A DNA stretch of 7,227 nt from CAZAPV01 sp964487195 (GTDB lineage Bacteria; Patescibacteriota; Patescibacteriia; SG8-24). The stretch's first letter is position 1. Each line of letters opens with the position of its first letter. The stretch covers positions 1-7,227 of the forward strand of contig CAZAPV010000043.1 in NCBI GenBank assembly GCA_964487195.1. Direction: 5' to 3'. Positions 4,811 to 7,227 of this stretch are shown piece by piece. The translations under genes were made by a program, and so were the position numbers. A model generated the notes under the pieces. That model did not search any database. It saw only the letters and a list, made by a program, of their open reading frames with translations, and had not been told where the DNA came from.

Positions 4811-5797
4811 ATGAAACCGAGAGTCCGAGGGCTGCACCACGACCACATCGATGGCAGCGTCGCGATCGGCGACGTGATCCTCGACCTGTACCGCCTCGCC
4901 GGCAAACCATTCCCGTTCCCGACGCTCGACGCCTGGCTCGCGTACTTCAAGAACCCCCAGGAGAACATCGTCGAAAAATTCGGGACGATCACCGGGGTGA
5001 TGCAAACCGTCGAGGCGCTGCGAACGGTCGGCTACGCGTACGGCAAACGCCGCGCCGCCGAGGGGTACGCCTACGTCGAAGGAAAATTCGCCCCGCAATA
5101 TCACACGTTCGGCGGCCTCACGATCGCGCAAGCGACCGCGGCGATGGTCGCCGGGCTGCAGCGCGCCGAGCGGGAATTCCCGATCATGATCCTGCCGGTC
5201 GTCTGCATCGGCAGGGAGGCGGATCCGCAAAAAGGGATGGAGATCGCGAACGCGGTGCTGGAGTACGACGGCGAAGTCGCGCTCGATCTCGCCTGCGACG
5301 AAGCGGGCCATCCGCCGGAAAAGCACCTGCCGGCGTACAAGCGCACGTTCGGCTCGAGGGTGGCGCGCGACTGCCACGCCGGGGAGTGGGTGGCGAAGGA
5401 GCCGATCGGCACGTACCGCGAACGGCTGCTCCAGAACGTCCGCACGGCGGTGTACGACCTGCGCTGCCACGGCGTCGGCCATGCGATCCCGCTCGCCGAC
5501 GATCCGGAGCTGATCGCCTACATGGCAGGAGAAGGGATCCGCGTCGCCGGCTGCCCGCTGTCGAACCTGTCGTCCGGGCTGATCAAGGACGTCCGCGAAC
5601 TGCGCATCGACGAGCTGCTCGATCGCGGCGTGATCTACACGCTGAACGCCGACGACGACCTGTTCCTTCCGCCGATGAACGAAGTGATCGCCCGCTGCGA
5701 CGAAGCGTACCGCTTCACGAAGGAGCAGCGGCGCGCGCTGTCCGTTAACGTCGGGCGCGGCGCGCTTGCGCGAGACCGCACGCTCGAATACGCATGA
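4811..5797 (+). CDS. add: Adenosine deaminase family enzyme
   Basis: A 328-residue zinc amidohydrolase that should deaminate adenosine (or a close adenine nucleoside) to inosine in purine salvage. All catalytic elements are visible: zinc ligands H10 and H12 in LHHDHIDGS (8-16), H189 with the catalytic E192 in HAGE (189-192), H224 in GVGHA (the RIGHG position), and D281-D282 in LNADDD (the TDDP position). CPLSNL (248-253) replaces the usual CPTSN, and LDLACDEAG (158-166) replaces the DLAGDE segment. VEGKFAPQYHTFGGLT (89-104) is the family's conserved loop. The length is typical and no break is seen. The ATG at 4811 is chosen over the longer frame from 4703 because the first 36 codons would be intergenic, AAGGA lies six bases before it, and family homology begins right there. 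Related activities, such as adenine or aminodeoxyfutalosine deaminase, cannot be excluded from motifs. Confidence 0.9.
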   Translation: MKPRVRGLHHDHIDGSVAIGDVILDLYRLAGKPFPFPTLDAWLAYFKNPQENIVEKFGTITGVMQTVEALRTVGYAYGKRRAAEGYAYVEGKFAPQYHTFGGLTIAQATAAMVAGLQRAEREFPIMILPVVCIGREADPQKGMEIANAVLEYDGEVALDLACDEAGHPPEKHLPAYKRTFGSRVARDCHAGEWVAKEPIGTYRERLLQNVRTAVYDLRCHGVGHAIPLADDPELIAYMAGEGIRVAGCPLSNLSSGLIKDVRELRIDELLDRGVIYTLNADDDLFLPPMNEVIARCDEAYRFTKEQRRALSVNVGRGALARDRTLEYA

Positions 5798-5801
5798 ACG
5801 C

Positions 5802-5838
5802 AAAAAGGACCCTTCGACTATACTCAGGGTCCTTTTTT
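5802..5838 (+). terminator. Intrinsic terminator of the adenosine deaminase-like gene (GGACCCT repeat)
   Basis: A perfect 12-bp stem AAAAAGGACCCT (5802-5813) / AGGGTCCTTTTT (5826-5837) with a 12-base loop, five bases after the TGA stop. The stem equals that at 4026-4054 but the loop differs (TCGACTATACTC). It is symmetrical enough also to stop transcripts coming through tRNA-Ile on the other strand. Confidence 0.9.
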
Positions 5839-5846
5839 ATTTTTCG

Positions 5847-5921
5847 TGGTCGGCCCGGATGGATTCGAACCATCGACTACCGCCTTATAAGGGCGGTGCT
5901 CTACCGCTGAGCTACGGGCCG
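5847..5921 (-). tRNA. tRNA-Ile, anticodon UAU
   Basis: A complete 75-base tRNA with encoded CCA. Acceptor CGGCCCG (5921-5915) pairs perfectly with CGGGCCG (5857-5851); discriminator A (5850); CCA 5849-5847. The D stem is GCTC/GAGC. Anticodon stem CCGCC/GGCGG encloses CTTATAA, so the anticodon is TAT (5889-5887) and would read the isoleucine codon AUA. T stem GATGG/CCATC encloses TTCGAAT. All arms pair without mismatch. Most bacteria read AUA with a CAU-anticodon tRNA modified to lysidine by TilS. A gene-encoded UAU anticodon is a known but uncommon alternative (for example Mycoplasma mobile). Isoleucine identity rests on the anticodon. Confidence 0.93.
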
Positions 5922-5929
5922 ATGCGAAC

Positions 5930-5958
5930 AGCATAGCAGATAAGGTGGACGAAAAATC
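5930..5958 (-). promoter_or_regulatory. Possible extended -10 promoter of tRNA-Ile
   Basis: On the minus strand TGC followed by TATGCT (5935-5930; 4 of 6) forms an extended -10 element eight bases before the tRNA. The -35 position (GATTTT, 5958-5953) is poor and lies in the T-tract of the upstream terminator. Start near 5923 would give an almost leaderless precursor. Confidence 0.4.
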
Positions 5959-5985
5959 CCCCTTCGCACAAGGCTTCGGGGGATT
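5955..5985 (-). terminator. Intrinsic terminator of the 349-residue protein gene
   Basis: On the minus strand AATCCCCC (5985-5978) pairs with GGGGGATT (5962-5955) around a 15-base loop and is followed by a T-rich run. It begins four bases after the TAA stop at 5992-5990, so the tRNA-Ile downstream probably depends on its own promoter. Confidence 0.8.
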
Positions 5986-5989
5986 GAGA

Positions 5990-7039
5990 TTACGCGGTTG
6001 TCGCGCGTACCGACACCAATCCGGTCGGCGCGTTGTAGCGCGCGAAGCGTTCGGCGCACACCTCGTCGAGCGTGAAGTTGACCCGCAGCCACCGGTCCGA
6101 AAGATCCGCCGACTGATCGATTCCCCACAGCGCCGGACGCCGCTTCCATGCCAGGTCGCTGTCGTACAGCTCCCGGTATTTTTCCAGCAGATGCCGCTGA
6201 AGCGGCGTGAGCATCGCGGCTGCGAGTTTCTTCAGATGAAGATCGGCGCACACTGCGAAGTGCGGATCGGTGCATTCCGCGATGATCAGCCGTTCCCAGT
6301 CGCTCGCGTCCGGCGCTTTCCAGCCGGGCGTGCCCATCGCGCGGATCATCACGGCGTTGTGCAGCTCCTCGCGCTCGTCCGGCACATCAGGCAGCATCGC
6401 GTGACCGATGTCGTGGACGACGATGCGCGCGAGATACTCGGTCGCGATCTCCGGACGGACGCCGAGCATCCGCGGATAGTCCGGAATGCGGTACCCGATC
6501 ACCATCGGCTTCTTGCGCCATGCGGCGTTTCGAGGACCGACGCCGAAGTCGATGCCGAAACTCGTAAACGCGCGGCCGGGCCGGATTCGCCGGCTGCCCC
6601 GCCTTCCGAGAAGCTCTCCCGTAAAACTGGTGTTGACGTGCAGGTAGTGCTGCTCCGGCGGCAGATGCCCGCACTGTTCACGGTAGAAGTCGTGCGTTTC
6701 GCAGCGATCGCGGAATTCGGCCTCGTCTTCTTCGGACGGACTCGCCTGGAAGAACGAGAGCGGCGTCCCCGCGTAGCCGCGCGCGTCCTGATTGCGACGC
6801 GGGTCGTCTTTGGGAAAAATCTTCGTGAAAAAACGCGCCGTCGAAACGATGCGGTTTCGGAAGATGTCGCGATCGAGCCACGGCGCGCGGATGCGCGCGA
6901 GCGCGTGGTCCGGATCTTCGAGCAGCTCGGCGAGCGTCGCGGTCCTGCGCGCGTCGAGTGATCGGAGGAAGCCGCGGAAACGGCGTTCGCGGCCGCGCAG
7001 CAATGAAAGGAACGTTCCGTACGACGTTTTCACATCCAT
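5990..7039 (-). CDS. Unrecognised 349-residue protein with an HDxxH motif
   Basis: I do not recognise this protein. It is a full-length, Arg-rich soluble protein with no signal peptide or membrane segment. The most striking stretch is RIVVHDIGHAMLPD (205-218) followed by EELHN (224-228). H209, D210, H213, H227 and E225 could form a metal site, and HDIGH recalls the HD-phosphohydrolase signature, although the other HD-superfamily motifs are not obvious. Two cysteines with a histidine (CTDPHFAVC, 256-264) and another cluster (CETHDFYREQCGH, 113-125) could be further metal ligands. The sequence LGVRPEIATEYLARIVVHD suggests the HD helix sits in a larger helical domain. The ATG at 7039 has AGGAG (7050-7046) six bases upstream. 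A promoter with an internal palindrome precedes it, and a terminator directly follows, so it is a single-gene unit. No function is proposed. Confidence 0.82.
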   Translation of the reverse strand: MDVKTSYGTFLSLLRGRERRFRGFLRSLDARRTATLAELLEDPDHALARIRAPWLDRDIFRNRIVSTARFFTKIFPKDDPRRNQDARGYAGTPLSFFQASPSEEDEAEFRDRCETHDFYREQCGHLPPEQHYLHVNTSFTGELLGRRGSRRIRPGRAFTSFGIDFGVGPRNAAWRKKPMVIGYRIPDYPRMLGVRPEIATEYLARIVVHDIGHAMLPDVPDEREELHNAVMIRAMGTPGWKAPDASDWERLIIAECTDPHFAVCADLHLKKLAAAMLTPLQRHLLEKYRELYDSDLAWKRRPALWGIDQSADLSDRWLRVNFTLDEVCAERFARYNAPTGLVSVRATTA

Positions 7040-7065
7040 CGTGTTCTCCTTTCAGGGAACACAAA

Positions 7066-7094
7066 AACGTAGCACGTCCGCGGTGCTACGTCAA
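7066..7094 (-). promoter_or_regulatory. Promoter with a perfect palindrome filling its spacer; also terminator-like
   Basis: On the minus strand TTGACG (7094-7089; 5 of 6), a 17-base spacer and an extended -10, TGC then TACGTT (7071-7066). The same bases form a perfect inverted repeat ACGTAGCAC (7067-7075) / GTGCTACGT (7083-7091) with a seven-base loop. That stem is followed on the minus strand by five T, so it could equally be the terminator of the gene ending at 7097. The promoter's boxes overlap both arms, as an operator would. Confidence 0.6.
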
Positions 7095-7096
7095 TG

Positions 7097-7227
7097 TCAG
7101 TGCATCCCGCTAAACAACCCGTCCTCGACGCCGGTGATGGGGGCTTCGATCGACATGCTCTGCCAACCGATGGCGGTGTTCGTCTCGACGAAGCGGAACT
7201 GGAAGTTGTTGGCGAGGAAGGCGTCCA
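7097..7227 (-). CDS. C-terminal end of an unrecognised protein (cut by window edge)
   Basis: The last 42 codons of a minus-strand gene are open from the window edge to the TGA at 7099-7097. The peptide begins DAFLANNFQFRFVETN and ends GVEDGLFSGMH. The frame is chosen because one of the other two runs into a stop earlier and the other gives an implausible Ser/Arg-rich product. The composition looks like a real folded C-terminus, but I do not recognise it. It lies 57 bases before the ATG of the HDxxH protein gene on the same strand, and the hairpin between them probably ends its transcript. Confidence 0.6.
   Translation of the reverse strand, partial: DAFLANNFQFRFVETNTAIGWQSMSIEAPITGVEDGLFSGMH

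Noticed and set aside
4805..5803. Minus-strand ORF opposite the adenosine deaminase-like gene
   Set aside because: Shadow frame; the plus strand has all catalytic motifs of the family.
5945..6961. 338-codon plus-strand ORF opposite the HDxxH protein gene
   Set aside because: It reads through a terminator hairpin, has no ribosome-binding site, and its Arg-rich composition is that of a shadow frame; the minus strand has good start and stop signals.
1..7227. UGA read as glycine (Gracilibacteria/Absconditabacteria code)
   Set aside because: TGA ends the DHH-family and deaminase genes exactly where family homology stops and terminators begin.
7097..7227. Other two minus-strand frames at the right edge
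   Set aside because: One meets TAG before the chosen stop, and the other gives a Ser/Arg-rich product without sensible composition.

Overview
The window looks like chromosomal DNA from a Candidate Phyla Radiation (Patescibacteria) bacterium with GC-rich coding regions. The reasons are: a secreted protein (1814-2359, minus) of a type I recall as recurrent in Patescibacteria; short intergenic gaps; genes that appear to be transcribed singly with little or no mRNA leader; dispersed small palindromes used as terminators; and a tRNA-Ile with a genuine UAU anticodon. TGA is used as a stop by several genes, which argues against the UGA=Gly code of Gracilibacteria and Absconditabacteria. The lineage call is inference from remembered families, with no database search behind it.

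Layout, left to right. 1-420 (minus) is the N-terminal 140 codons of valyl-tRNA synthetase, cut by the window edge. A compact divergent promoter region (421-509) separates it from a plus-strand DHH-family protein (510-1697) whose metal-binding motifs are mostly degraded. The convergent gap 1698-1813 is full of palindromes: a dispersed repeat that supplies the DHH gene's stop codon, a three-copy 14-base repeat and a bidirectional terminator. Then, on the minus strand, come the small secreted protein (1814-2359) and a FAD-dependent dehydrogenase of the COG2509 type (2432-3799). The dehydrogenase is divergent from a plus-strand tRNA-Val(GAC) (3909-3985), and that divergent region holds two inverted repeats on the promoters. 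Two terminators follow the tRNA. A HAD-family phosphatase (4059-4703, minus) is divergent from an adenosine deaminase-like enzyme (4811-5797, plus). After another terminator comes tRNA-Ile(UAU) (5847-5921, minus), then an unrecognised 349-residue protein with an HDxxH motif (5990-7039, minus) and the C-terminal end of another minus-strand gene (7097-7227).

The genes do not form one pathway. Themes are translation (ValRS, tRNA-Val, tRNA-Ile) and small-scale nucleotide or phosphate metabolism (DHH relative, HAD, adenosine deaminase). Almost every gene has its own promoter and terminator. I see no phage, plasmid, CRISPR, defence or transposase gene. The points most worth following up are the tRNA-Ile(UAU), the apparently dead DHH protein, the leaderless architecture of the valS/DHH promoters, and the hairpins placed inside promoters.
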